From positions 1 to 35,284 of the forward strand of contig NZ_JAGXGF010000140.1 of assembly GCF_024636815.1 (NCBI RefSeq): a stretch of 35,284 nucleotides of DNA, in the 5' to 3' direction. This document shows positions 8,009 to 14,601 of the stretch, one piece after another (positions within the stretch are counted from its first letter, which is position 1; each line of letters starts with the position of its first letter). The translations under genes were made by a program, and so were the position numbers. Source of the DNA: Marivirga sp. (GTDB lineage Bacteria; Bacteroidota; Bacteroidia; Cytophagales; Cyclobacteriaceae). Below the pieces are notes generated by a model. That model was not told where the DNA came from. It saw only the letters and a list, made by a program, of their open reading frames with translations, and did no database searches.

Positions 8009-8413
8009 ATGTATCAATTTGAACACAAATTACGGGTTCGCTATGCCGAAACCGACCAAATGGGCTATGTTTATTATGGAAATTATGCCACTTATTTTGA
8101 GGTAGCAAGGGCTGAATCTATCCGTAGCTTAGGATTATCTTATAAAGAAATTGAAGAGGAGGGCGTGATTATGCCTGTATTGGAGAATTATTCGAAGTAT
8201 TTACGGCCTGCTCGCTATGATGATGAATTGACTATTAAATTATCGATTCCAAAGTTTCCTGACACAAGGATTCGGTATGAATATGAAGTTTATAAAGAAG
8301 ATAAATTAATCCATAAAGGATATACTGTCTTGGTTTTTGTAGATAGAAATACAGGGAAACCTTGCCAAATGCCCGAAATATTGATTAAAATTATGAGTCC
8401 ATTTTTCAAATGA
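8009..8413 (+). CDS. Acyl-CoA thioesterase, YbgC/FadM type (hotdog fold)
   Basis: A 134-residue single hotdog (4HBT) domain. RYAETDQMGYVYYGNYATYFE (11-31, here split as RYAETDQMGYV then YYGNYATYFE) is the YbgC/FadM signature with the catalytic Asp16. Such enzymes hydrolyse short- or medium-chain acyl-CoA thioesters; some YbgC proteins work with the Tol-Pal envelope system, which is not seen here. The gene follows mltG with a 3-base gap, so it shares that transcript. Exact substrate cannot be inferred. Confidence 0.9.
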   Translation: MYQFEHKLRVRYAETDQMGYVYYGNYATYFEVARAESIRSLGLSYKEIEEEGVIMPVLENYSKYLRPARYDDELTIKLSIPKFPDTRIRYEYEVYKEDKLIHKGYTVLVFVDRNTGKPCQMPEILIKIMSPFFK

Positions 8414-8531
8414 AATGATCATAGATATTCGTCAGGCGAATTTAAAATAACTGCCCTACGAATATTTGTAGCGAATTACATCCCGATGAATACGGGACAG
8501 GTAGTGACAATAGAAGATCATTAATACACAC
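8414..8531. repeat. Intergenic inverted-repeat element
   Basis: The stretch is bounded by AATGATC near its left end and GATCATT near its right end. Inside are CGAAT/ATTCG-type repeats and a CCCG-ATGAATA-CGGG hairpin. It may be a small REP or MITE-like sequence. No gene is seen. Confidence 0.35.
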
Positions 8532-9464
8532 ATGAAATTTAAATATTTAAGAATCATAATGTCAATTGGCTTTTTAAGGAGGACTATTCACTACTTAAAA
8601 AGGAAGCGCTTGAAAAGGAGTGGAGTCTCTTATTTTGACTTAATTAAGATCTTTATTGATGAGTTAAGTGATCATAATTTAATGGAAAGGGCTAATAATG
8701 TGGCTTTTCAATTCACCTTGGCGATATTTCCTGCTATTATCTTTCTGTTCACGCTTATACCTTATCTGCCTATAGATAATTTAACCCAGGAGGTGATGAG
8801 TTTGTTGCAGGAAACGATGCCTACATCCATTTATGAAGAAGCAGAATCCACCATTTATGATATATTATCTAAATCGAGGGGAGGCTTGTTGTCAGTTGGT
8901 TTTATTTTTGCACTTTATTTTGCGACTAATGGTACTAGTGCGCTTATGACGGCATTTAACCAAACTTACCGCACGAAGGACAGCAGAGGATTTTTTAAGG
9001 CGAAAGCTATTGCTATTGGGCTCACCTTTTTATTGGCCTTCGTTTTATCTTTATCTATTGTTTTACTTATTGTAGCCCAGCAATTGATTTATTTCTTAGA
9101 GGATTTTGGGATTATTAGCGATAAATTTGAAGTATATATATTTATAGGATTAAGGTTTTTGGCCATATTTTTCCTATTTCAGATTGCGATTTCAGTAATT
9201 TATTATTGGGCACCAGCTATTCATAAGAGATGGCATTTTTTCAATCATGGTTCCATTTTAGCCACTTTTTTATGCTTAGCTGCTTCTTTCGGCTTTTCTT
9301 TTTATATCAATAATTTTGGTACCTACAATAAGCTTTACGGTTCCATTGGGGCTTTGATTGCCATGATGATTTGGTTCTCCTTTTTGTCGTTATTTTTAAT
9401 AATAGGTTTGGAGCTGAATGTGAGTTTGGAGAAGGCTAGGAATAAAAAGTTGCGTAAGGATTAA
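8532..9464 (+). CDS. YihY/virulence factor BrkB family membrane protein
   Basis: A 310-residue integral membrane protein with about six transmembrane segments, belonging to the BrkB/YihY (UPF0761) family. Diagnostic stretches are ANNVAFQFTLAIFPAIIFLF, SRGGLLSVGFIFALYFATNG with the following SALMTAFNQTYRTKD, and GSIGALIAMMIWF near the end. The family has an exporter-like fold but no agreed substrate. The first ATG gives a basic leader MKFKYLRIIM; an internal ATG at 8559 (MSIGFLRR) is an equally likely start. The downstream tRNA-Ser locus begins about 20 bases after its stop with its own promoter. Confidence 0.9.
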   Translation: MKFKYLRIIMSIGFLRRTIHYLKRKRLKRSGVSYFDLIKIFIDELSDHNLMERANNVAFQFTLAIFPAIIFLFTLIPYLPIDNLTQEVMSLLQETMPTSIYEEAESTIYDILSKSRGGLLSVGFIFALYFATNGTSALMTAFNQTYRTKDSRGFFKAKAIAIGLTFLLAFVLSLSIVLLIVAQQLIYFLEDFGIISDKFEVYIFIGLRFLAIFFLFQIAISVIYYWAPAIHKRWHFFNHGSILATFLCLAASFGFSFYINNFGTYNKLYGSIGALIAMMIWFSFLSLFLIIGLELNVSLEKARNKKLRKD

Positions 9465-9481
9465 TTTTTTTTGAGAATGGG

Positions 9482-9512
9482 TTTGTACGGAAGAAAATTT
9501 CCAATACATTTG
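9482..9512 (+). promoter_or_regulatory. Promoter of the tRNA-Ser locus
   Basis: TTTG (9482-9485) and TACATTTG (9505-9512) match both halves of the Bacteroidota promoter (-33 TTTG, -7 TAnnTTTG) with 19 bases between them. It lies 37 bases upstream of the broken tRNA-Ser copy, and is the only good promoter seen before the intact copy. Confidence 0.75.
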
Positions 9513-9549
9513 CATTCCAATTCGGGAAAAGGATTCCAATAAAACGAAT

Positions 9550-9644
9550 AGAGGCGTGGCAGAGTGGTCGATCGCGTTGGTCTTGCCCCGAAGGGATCCC
9601 AATGGGGAAAACCAATGTACCGCGAGGTACCGGGGGTTCGAATC
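9550..9644 (+). pseudogene. Broken tRNA-Ser(UGA) copy with an anticodon-loop insertion
   Basis: From AGAGGCG (9550-9556) through TTCGAATC (9637-9644) the sequence matches the intact tRNA-Ser downstream base for base, apart from a 22-nt insertion at 9586-9607 placed within the anticodon loop. The insertion starts CCCC and ends GGGG and contains the palindrome GGGATCCC, so it would extend the anticodon stem as a hairpin. The 3' half of the T stem and the 3' acceptor strand are missing, so this copy cannot form a tRNA. It is a remnant of the tRNA that was interrupted by the nuclease cassette. Confidence 0.85.
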
Positions 9645-9658
9645 TAAAGTAGTAAGGG

Positions 9659-9904
9659 ATGAAGTTCTTTACTTATATATTGAAAAGTGAGTTAGACGGA
9701 ACATATTATTATGGTCATACAAAAGACTTAGAAGGTCGATTGAAAAAGCATAACGATGGGAAAGTTCGGTCAACTAAAAGTAAAAAACCTTGGATGCTTC
9801 ATTATCATGAAATATTTGATAGTAAATCCGAGGCATATAGCAGAGAAATGTATTTTAAATCAATAGATGGATACAATTTTCTAAAGAGTGAAAATATTAT
9901 TTAG
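9659..9904 (+). CDS. Small GIY-YIG nuclease
   Basis: An 81-residue single-domain GIY-YIG protein of the YhbQ/UPF0213-like kind. The motif is present in variant form: TYI (5-7) for GIY and YYYG (16-19) for YIG, with the catalytic Arg27 (GRLKKHN) and the metal-binding Glu63 (SREMYFK). A GxxxLK-like end is seen as GYNFLK. Length is near the family norm. It lies between a broken and an intact copy of the same tRNA-Ser, and its TAG stop (9902-9904) overlaps the first two bases of the intact tRNA. This arrangement suggests a nuclease whose spread depends on cutting the tRNA gene and restoring it. Whether it is active, and its target, is inference. Confidence 0.88.
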   Translation: MKFFTYILKSELDGTYYYGHTKDLEGRLKKHNDGKVRSTKSKKPWMLHYHEIFDSKSEAYSREMYFKSIDGYNFLKSENII

Positions 9905-9987
9905 AGGCGTGGCAGAGTGGTCGATCGCGTTGGTCTTGAAAACCAATGTACCGCGAGGTACCGGGGGTTCGAATCCCTCCGCCTCTG
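9903..9987 (+). tRNA. tRNA-Ser(UGA)
   Basis: A complete class II tRNA of 85 nt. Acceptor AGAGGCG/CGCCTCT, anticodon stem TTGGT/ACCAA with loop CTTGAAA giving anticodon TGA, a long variable arm with GTACC-GCGA-GGTAC, T arm GGGGG-TTCGAAT-CCCTC, discriminator G. CCA is not encoded. Its 5' end overlaps the stop codon of the nuclease gene. Confidence 0.95.
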
Positions 9988-9995
9988 CATTACTT

Positions 9996-10028
9996 AACCC
10001 TGATAGTGAAAACTGTCGGGGTTTTTTT
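9996..10028 (+). terminator. Terminator of the tRNA-Ser transcript
   Basis: An 11-bp stem, AACCCTGATAG (9996-10006) with CTGTCGGGGTT (10013-10023), is followed by seven T including the stem's own end. Confidence 0.9.
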
Positions 10029-10070
10029 GTGGTTAAAATTTACTATTTTGATCAAATCTTGATACTATAT

Positions 10071-10206
10071 CAGCAATATATTGCCGATAGTGTAAATATT
10101 CTAGTTTAGTAGCCTTATAAAATCTATAATCGGCAAAATATTGCCGTTTTGTTTGATTTTGATTCTTTTTTATTGATATTTGTTCGTAATCGGCAAAATA
10201 TTGCTG
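10071..10206 (+). promoter_or_regulatory. Three palindromic operators spaced exactly 60 bp, for the HipBST operon
   Basis: Three 16-bp palindromes of the form CrGCAA-4-TTGCyG lie at 10071-10086 (CAGCAATATATTGCCG), 10131-10146 (CGGCAAAATATTGCCG) and 10191-10206 (CGGCAAAATATTGCTG). The period is exactly 60 bp. The last ends 2 bases before the hipB ATG, over the expected ribosome-binding region. They are the likely binding sites of the HTH antitoxin HipB; no other candidate binder is encoded nearby. Confidence 0.75.
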
Positions 10207-10208
10207 GA

Positions 10209-10412
10209 ATGGATAAAAAAGAATTAGGAAATAGCATACGAGAAAGAAGGAAATTCCTCAAAATTACTCAGGAAGATCTAGCTGATATTTCTGGAATATC
10301 AGAGAGAGCATTGCGTTCCATTGAAAAAGGAGAAGAGAATCCCGGATTGGACAGTTTGTTGAAAATCTGTGAGGTATTGGGTTTGTCAATTGATATTAAT
10401 GTGATGAAATGA
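10209..10412 (+). CDS. hipB: HipB-like XRE-family HTH antitoxin/repressor
   Basis: A 67-residue XRE (Cro/C1) helix-turn-helix protein: LGNSIRERRKFLKITQEDLADISGISERALRSIEKGEENPGLDSLLKICEVLGL contains all five helices, given here in parts LGNSIRERRK, TQEDLADISGIS and ERALRSIEKGEENPGLDSL. A longer frame opens at 10149, but the ATG at 10209 gives the usual HipB length and places the third operator directly upstream, so I choose it. Its ATGA overlaps the next gene by 4 bases. In HipBA/HipBST systems HipB binds operator DNA and autoregulates the operon. Confidence 0.88.
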   Translation: MDKKELGNSIRERRKFLKITQEDLADISGISERALRSIEKGEENPGLDSLLKICEVLGLSIDINVMK

Positions 10413-10738
10413 GCAGGAAGGCTGCTATATATAACAATAAAGTATTAGCTGGATACTTAGAAAAAATTAAGGAGGGTGAATATCTGTTTCAATATGAGGA
10501 AGATTATCTAGCAGACTCTGAGACCTCAGCAATCAGTTTAACGCTTCCTAAATCAGAGAAAATTTATAGATCCAAATTACTATTTCCTTTCTTTTTTGGG
10601 CTTCTATCAGAAGGAGTTAATAAGTTAACGCAGTGTAGGTTATTGAAAATTGATGAAGAAGATCATTTTAGTTTATTAATGAAAACTGCTAAAAATGATA
10701 CCATTGGTGCTATCACAGTAAAAGAATTATCAGAATGA
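10409..10738 (+). CDS. hipS: HipS-like protein (HipA N-terminal subdomain as a separate gene)
   Basis: The 109 residues correspond to the HipA N-terminal subdomain 1 (couple_hipA/HipN): an opening NNKVLAGYLEKIKEGEYLFQY, the DYLADSETSAISLTLP strand region and the hallmark FPFFFGLLSEG (about 59-69). In HipBST systems this small domain is a separate protein, HipS, and acts as the antitoxin against the kinase HipT. The gene overlaps hipB by 4 bases (10409-10412) and the kinase gene by 4 bases (10735-10738), which implies tight translational coupling. Confidence 0.88.
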   Translation: MSRKAAIYNNKVLAGYLEKIKEGEYLFQYEEDYLADSETSAISLTLPKSEKIYRSKLLFPFFFGLLSEGVNKLTQCRLLKIDEEDHFSLLMKTAKNDTIGAITVKELSE

Positions 10739-11712
10739 ATTGTCCGGGCTGTTTGAAAGAAGTTGAAATAGGGTTTTGCAAAAGATGTTTGCAAGAGCTT
10801 TTTGATGGTCAAAAAGTAGCGCATGAGTTGTCTTTTAATTCTCCTTATGAAGAAGACTCAGATTCTTATCTAGAGCATACAAAGAAAATATATATATCAG
10901 GAGTTCAGGTAAAATATTCCTTAAGATTGCTAGATAATGAATTGAAACTGACGGATACTGGAGGACAGTACATTCTTAAACCCATTCCTACCGGCACATT
11001 CAAGTTCTTAGATCAAGCGCCAGCAAATGAGCATCTCACTATGCAGATCGCTAAGCAGCTATATAAAATGAATGTCCCTGCCAATGCTTTGATGGATTTT
11101 AAAGATGGTAGCTCAGCATATATAGTCCGTAGGTTTGACCAAACTCATAATCACAAAATCCAACAAGAAGATTTTGCACAAATTGCGCAGATGACTTCGG
11201 AAACGCACGGGCAGAATTACAAGTATGACTTATCTTATGAGGAGATTGCTGAACTCATCCAAAAATATATTCCTACCTATAAAATAGAGCTAGAGAAATT
11301 CTTTCGGATGATTCTGTTTAATTATGTATTCTCAAATGGTGATGCTCATTTAAAGAATTTCTCTGTCATGCAATCCGAACAAGGAGATTATACCCTTACA
11401 CCGGTATATGACCTGTTGTGCACTCGTATTCATTCACCAAGTGAATCGGACATGGCTCTGGATTTATTGACAGATTGCTTTTCAAATGCATTCGAGGCTT
11501 CTGGTTTCTATACTTACCAAGACTTCTTTGAGTTTGGTCAAAAAATTGGTATTAAGGATTCAAGAATCAGGAAAATACTAGCTGAATTTACTAAATCAAA
11601 TAAGTCTGTTCACCAACTTATTGAGCAGTCAAATTTAAATAATGAATGTAAAAAGCTATATGCAGATTACTATGAGGATAGATTAAAAAGAATGAATATC
11701 AACATGGTGTAA
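10735..11712 (+). CDS. hipT: HipT-like serine/threonine kinase toxin (HipA C-terminal domain) with N-terminal zinc ribbon
   Basis: A 325-residue HipA-type kinase lacking the N-terminal subdomain. YISGVQVKYSL (53-63) matches the conserved SGxQxK segment, ILKP contains the ATP-binding Lys82, the catalytic loop is NGDAHLKN with Asp203 and Asn208, and the metal-binding Asp226 is in TPVYDLL. In known HipT a Ser-x-Ser pair precedes SGxQ; here it is Tyr53-Ile-Ser55, so only the second serine is kept. The protein begins with CPGC (3-6) and CKRC (15-18), a CxxC-8-CxxC zinc-ribbon-like module. Known HipT and HipA phosphorylate aminoacyl-tRNA synthetases (TrpS, GltX); the target here is unknown. Confidence 0.9.
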   Translation: MNCPGCLKEVEIGFCKRCLQELFDGQKVAHELSFNSPYEEDSDSYLEHTKKIYISGVQVKYSLRLLDNELKLTDTGGQYILKPIPTGTFKFLDQAPANEHLTMQIAKQLYKMNVPANALMDFKDGSSAYIVRRFDQTHNHKIQQEDFAQIAQMTSETHGQNYKYDLSYEEIAELIQKYIPTYKIELEKFFRMILFNYVFSNGDAHLKNFSVMQSEQGDYTLTPVYDLLCTRIHSPSESDMALDLLTDCFSNAFEASGFYTYQDFFEFGQKIGIKDSRIRKILAEFTKSNKSVHQLIEQSNLNNECKKLYADYYEDRLKRMNINMV

Positions 11713-11748
11713 GCCTTCATGGTCGTTTTGCCCTGTTCACAGTATTGG

Positions 11749-11771
11749 AATGTTCACGTAACGTGAACATT
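11749..11771. promoter_or_regulatory. Perfect 10-bp inverted repeat downstream of hipT
   Basis: AATGTTCACG and CGTGAACATT face each other across TAA. There is no T run, so it is more like a protein-binding site than a terminator. Partial copies of GTTCAC and GAACAT lie on both sides (11734-11739, 11782-11787). Confidence 0.5.
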
Positions 11772-11805
11772 AAAATTTTGCGAACATATAAGGAAAGTCA
11801 ATCGA

Positions 11806-11835
11806 GGTGAAACATTTAATGATGGTGAAACATTT
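11806..11835. repeat. Pair of 12-bp direct repeats
   Basis: GGTGAAACATTT occurs at 11806-11817 and again at 11824-11835, an 18-bp period. It lies between hipT and the TonB-like gene. Function unknown. Confidence 0.5.
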
Positions 11836-11939
11836 GCTGGCATAAGCTGGCACCTAGCTTAAATATACTTTTAGTTTTTTAGTACCCCTGCAAAATTAAA
11901 ACCTAATTGTAAGAACAGTTAGATTTCGTTTTTGACTAG

Positions 11940-12512
11940 CTAGTTATTGGCTAGCATAAATCTAATAGGAATTACTTTTCTTGAACGTACAGCTACTCCC
12001 CTTTGTCTTGCAGGCTCCCATTTGGGAGAGCTCTCCAGTACTTCTATCGCCAACTCATCACAACCTCCGCCAATTCCTTTTACCGCCTCTACTTGAGTAA
12101 TAGTGCCATCTTTTTCTATAACAAACTGTAAATAAACAATACCCTCAATGTTCATTCTTAAGGCTGCACGTGGGTAATTATCTTGAAGCTGATTTGCCAC
12201 ATAAGCATAGAAAGCTTTTATTCCACCTTCTGGTTCTGCATCTTGTTCTACGATCATAAATATTTTATCTGCTTCTTCCTCTTCCGGTGCCTCAGCATCT
12301 AAATCATCATTAAATTCTACATCATCAATTCTAGTGTCTTGATGCATTTCAATGTCAAGATTCAGATCAATGTCATCCATAATTAGTTCTTCATTAGATA
12401 TTTCAACGATCTCAGGTAATTTTATTTTTGGTGGAGGAGGTGGTGGCTGAGTAGTTGGAGGTATATCAATTATTTCATGTTTGTTTTGTTCTGCATCTCC
12501 TAAATCCATCAC
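11940..12512 (-). CDS. Energy transducer TonB-like protein (start codon uncertain)
   Basis: The C-terminal TonB domain is clear: YPRAALRMNIEGIVYLQFVIEKDGTITQVEAVKGIGGG (in parts, YPRAALRMNIEG, VYLQFVIEKDG, VEAVKGIGGG), then CDELAIEVLESSPKWEPARQ and a final VIPIRF. A proline-rich segment with PPTTQPPPPPP and an acidic linker precede it, as in TonB proteins that span the periplasm and pass proton-motive energy to TonB-dependent receptors such as the SusC-like protein in this window. A GTG at 12512 is the first usable start and gives 190 residues but no membrane anchor. The same frame stays open up to 12644 and encodes the missing anchor, see the separate entry. ExbB/ExbD are not in the window. 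Confidence 0.85.
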   Translation of the reverse strand: MMDLGDAEQNKHEIIDIPPTTQPPPPPPKIKLPEIVEISNEELIMDDIDLNLDIEMHQDTRIDDVEFNDDLDAEAPEEEEADKIFMIVEQDAEPEGGIKAFYAYVANQLQDNYPRAALRMNIEGIVYLQFVIEKDGTITQVEAVKGIGGGCDELAIEVLESSPKWEPARQRGVAVRSRKVIPIRFMLANN

Positions 12513-12644
12513 AGCTGCATCATCATATGTTTTAAATTGAAAAACAGCAAAAACTGCAGCTATTGAAATAGCTAAACCGAGATTAAAAAAAACATTTCTA
12601 AAGTGTTGATTATCTGGTTTTTTTGGAATTAGATTATTTATTCG
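12513..12644 (-). other. In-frame N-terminal extension of the TonB-like gene, without a standard start
   Basis: Reading upstream of 12512 in frame gives IPKKPDNQHFRN, then the hydrophobic segment VFFNLGLAISIAAVFAVFQF and KTYDDAA, which is what TonB proteins of this group have at the N terminus. The open frame ends at a TAA (12647-12645) and contains no ATG, GTG, TTG or CTG; only ATT and ATA codons are available. An ATG at 12595-12593 is one frame off and is followed by eight T. Either a rare start, transcript slippage on the T tract, or a mutated gene explains this. Confidence 0.65.
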
Positions 12645-12837
12645 TTAATCAAAGTAAGTTCTTCTAACAATAAAGGCTCATCACCATTTTAAATCTCCTG
12701 ATTAACTCCTAATAATGAGCAAACATCATGATCAACCTATCTAAATGGATGATGAGGGCCCTACAGCACTGATAACGGGCTGTTTTCTTTTATGGCATTA
12801 CTTTGTAAGGCTATTTCAGGACGAGATATGAATTGCA
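12645..12837. other. Intergenic region with no gene seen
   Basis: About 190 bases upstream of the TonB-like gene. Only short inverted pairs (CATCAT/ATGATG, GCCC/GGGC) are visible. It probably holds the promoter of the TonB-like gene. Confidence 0.4.
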
Positions 12838-12870
12838 TAAAAAAAGCCCTCTTCATTTCTGAAAAGGGCT
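12838..12870 (-). terminator. Terminator of rny
   Basis: On the minus strand AGCCCT and AGGGCT pair around an inner TTCA/TGAA with a GAAA loop, followed by seven T. It lies 25 bases after the rny stop. Confidence 0.9.
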
Positions 12871-12894
12871 ATGCAGTAATAATTTTAGTATTTC

Positions 12895-14457
12895 TTATTT
12901 CGCATATGAAACAGATCTCATTTCACGGATAACCGTTACTTTGATCTGCCCAGGATATTGCATGTCTTTCTCTATTTTCTGAGAAATATCAAATGACAAT
13001 TGCCCCGCTTTTTGATCGGAAACATTTTCAGCATCTACCATCACTCGCAATTCACGTCCTGCCTGGATAGCATAGCATTTATTTACGCCCTCAAAATTCA
13101 ATGCAAGCTCCTCAAGCTCCTTAAGCCTTTTGATGTAACTATCCATGATTTCTCTTCTTGCGCCCGGTCTTGCGCCTGAAATTGCATCACAAGCCTGGAC
13201 AATAGGGGAGATTAAGGTAGTCATTTCAATTTCATCGTGGTGAGCACCAATTGCATTTAGCACTTCAGGATGTTCTTTGAATCTCTTAGCGAACTCCATC
13301 CCTATAATAGCATGTGGTTGTTCTGGCTCTTCTGGCCAAACTTTTCCAATATCATGCAATAAACCAGCTCTTTTGGCCAATTTAGGATTCAATCCTAATT
13401 CAGATGCCATGGTAGCACACATATTGGCAACCTCTCGTGAGTGTTGTAATAAGTTTTGACCATAAGAAGATCGGAATCTTAATCGTCCGACCATCTTGAT
13501 TAACTCAGGGTGAAGTCCATGTATCCCTAAATCGATCACCGTTCTTTCTCCAATTTCGACTATTTCCTCATCTATGTTTTTGGTAGTCTTATTTACGATT
13601 TCCTCGATTCTCGCAGGGTGAATTCTTCCGTCTTGTACTAATCTGTGTAAAGATAATCTGGCAATTTCTCGTCTAACTGGATCGAAACCGGAAATGATAA
13701 TTGCTTCTGGTGTATCATCCACTATGATTTCCACACCGGTAGCGGCTTCCAAAGCACGGATATTTCTACCTTCTCTACCAATGATTTTACCTTTGATGTC
13801 ATCACTTTCAATATTGAAGATAGACACACAATTTTCTACTGCATGCTCAGTGGCTGTTCTTTGAATTGTAGAGATGACAATTTTCTTAGCCTCCTTGGTA
13901 GCAGATAGCTTGGCTTCCTCCATGATATCTTTTATCAATGATGAAGCTTTGGTTTCAGCCTCATCCTTCAGCGTTTCTATTAATTGCTCACGAGCTTCAT
14001 CAGCTGTTAGGTTGGCAGCTTTCTCTAATATATTTACTTGCTGTTCTTTAACCTTTTCAAGCTCATCTTTCCTCTTGGCTATAACTTCCAATTGAGCATT
14101 GAGATTATCTTGAAGTTTTTGTGTTTCGTGTTCTTTTCTTTTGAATTGCTCAATTTCTTTGGATAAGTTTTGCTCTTTTTGTTTCAGCTTATTTTCATTA
14201 GCTGCCATTTGGCCTTTTCTTTGCCCAATCTCATCCTCAAAATCTGATTTCTTCTTGAGAAAATGCTCTTTTGCTTCAAGAATTTTGTCTTTTTTGGTAT
14301 TCTCCGCATTTACTTCAGCTTCTCGAACAATCAAAGCGGCTTTATCTTGCGCTTCTCTTTCTAGCTTATTGAGTAGGCTTTTTTGAGCAATTTTGCTGAG
14401 CAAAAACCCCAAAAGAAGTCCTACTACTCCGGAAATGATTATGTATATAGTTCCCAT
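12895..14457 (-). CDS. rny: Ribonuclease Y
   Basis: RNase Y is a membrane-anchored endoribonuclease that starts mRNA decay. The 520 residues show an N-terminal membrane segment (about 4-20), a long charged coiled coil (about 25-200), a KH domain with the GxxG loop IIGREGR (225-231) and an HD domain with His339 (LLQHSREVA) and the His-Asp pair LLHDIGK (366-372). Length is typical (about 510-530). The start [10 protein letters not shown] is the only one that keeps the anchor. A 144-bp leader separates it from zapA and carries an element that recurs before folD. A good terminator follows. Confidence 0.97.
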   Translation of the reverse strand: MGTIYIIISGVVGLLLGFLLSKIAQKSLLNKLEREAQDKAALIVREAEVNAENTKKDKILEAKEHFLKKKSDFEDEIGQRKGQMAANENKLKQKEQNLSKEIEQFKRKEHETQKLQDNLNAQLEVIAKRKDELEKVKEQQVNILEKAANLTADEAREQLIETLKDEAETKASSLIKDIMEEAKLSATKEAKKIVISTIQRTATEHAVENCVSIFNIESDDIKGKIIGREGRNIRALEAATGVEIIVDDTPEAIIISGFDPVRREIARLSLHRLVQDGRIHPARIEEIVNKTTKNIDEEIVEIGERTVIDLGIHGLHPELIKMVGRLRFRSSYGQNLLQHSREVANMCATMASELGLNPKLAKRAGLLHDIGKVWPEEPEQPHAIIGMEFAKRFKEHPEVLNAIGAHHDEIEMTTLISPIVQACDAISGARPGARREIMDSYIKRLKELEELALNFEGVNKCYAIQAGRELRVMVDAENVSDQKAGQLSFDISQKIEKDMQYPGQIKVTVIREMRSVSYAK

Positions 14458-14504
14458 TTTATTTATTATTTAATGGGAAGCGGTGATGTGGATATAGAAC
14501 CAAA

Positions 14505-14584
14505 ATTTTATTACTTAAACGTTTGATTCTGATTATCAGATAATTACAAACGGCTCTCAAGTAATTGCCTAATAGGCTCTATTA
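14505..14584 (-). promoter_or_regulatory. Leader element shared with folD, copy before rny
   Basis: In the minus-strand sense the region opens with AGAGCCTATTAGGCA, containing the palindrome GCCTATTAGGC (14577-14567). Then ATTACTT (14565-14559) pairs with AAGTAAT (14516-14510), and CGTTTG (14552-14547) pairs with CAAACG (14525-14520), around a core GTAATTATCTGATAATCAGA. A homologous element with the same order lies at 25022-25146 before folD. It lies between the zapA stop and the rny start. Structured leader, protein-binding site and small RNA are all possible. Confidence 0.6.
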
Positions 14585-14601
14585 ATTCTGAATGGAAGGG
14601 T

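Noticed and set aside
9396-9602. 68-codon minus-strand frame
   Set aside because: It spans the end of the BrkB-type gene, the tRNA promoter and the broken tRNA; it has no protein-like features.
9586-9607. Archaeal-type tRNA intron in the broken tRNA-Ser
   Set aside because: Bacteria lack the splicing endonuclease, and this copy has also lost its 3' acceptor strand, so it cannot be a working tRNA.
9888-10109. 73-codon plus-strand frame
   Set aside because: It is a translation of the tRNA-Ser gene and its terminator.
10149-10208. N-terminal 20-codon extension of HipB
   Set aside because: The added residues are unlike HipB, and the third operator would lie inside the coding region; the ATG at 10209 fits better.
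14505-14584. 6S RNA downstream of zapA
   Set aside because: The location recalls E. coli ssrS, but the gap is only 144 nt, the fold is not one long bubble-containing hairpin, and a related copy sits before folD. Not excluded fully, but a shared leader is simpler.
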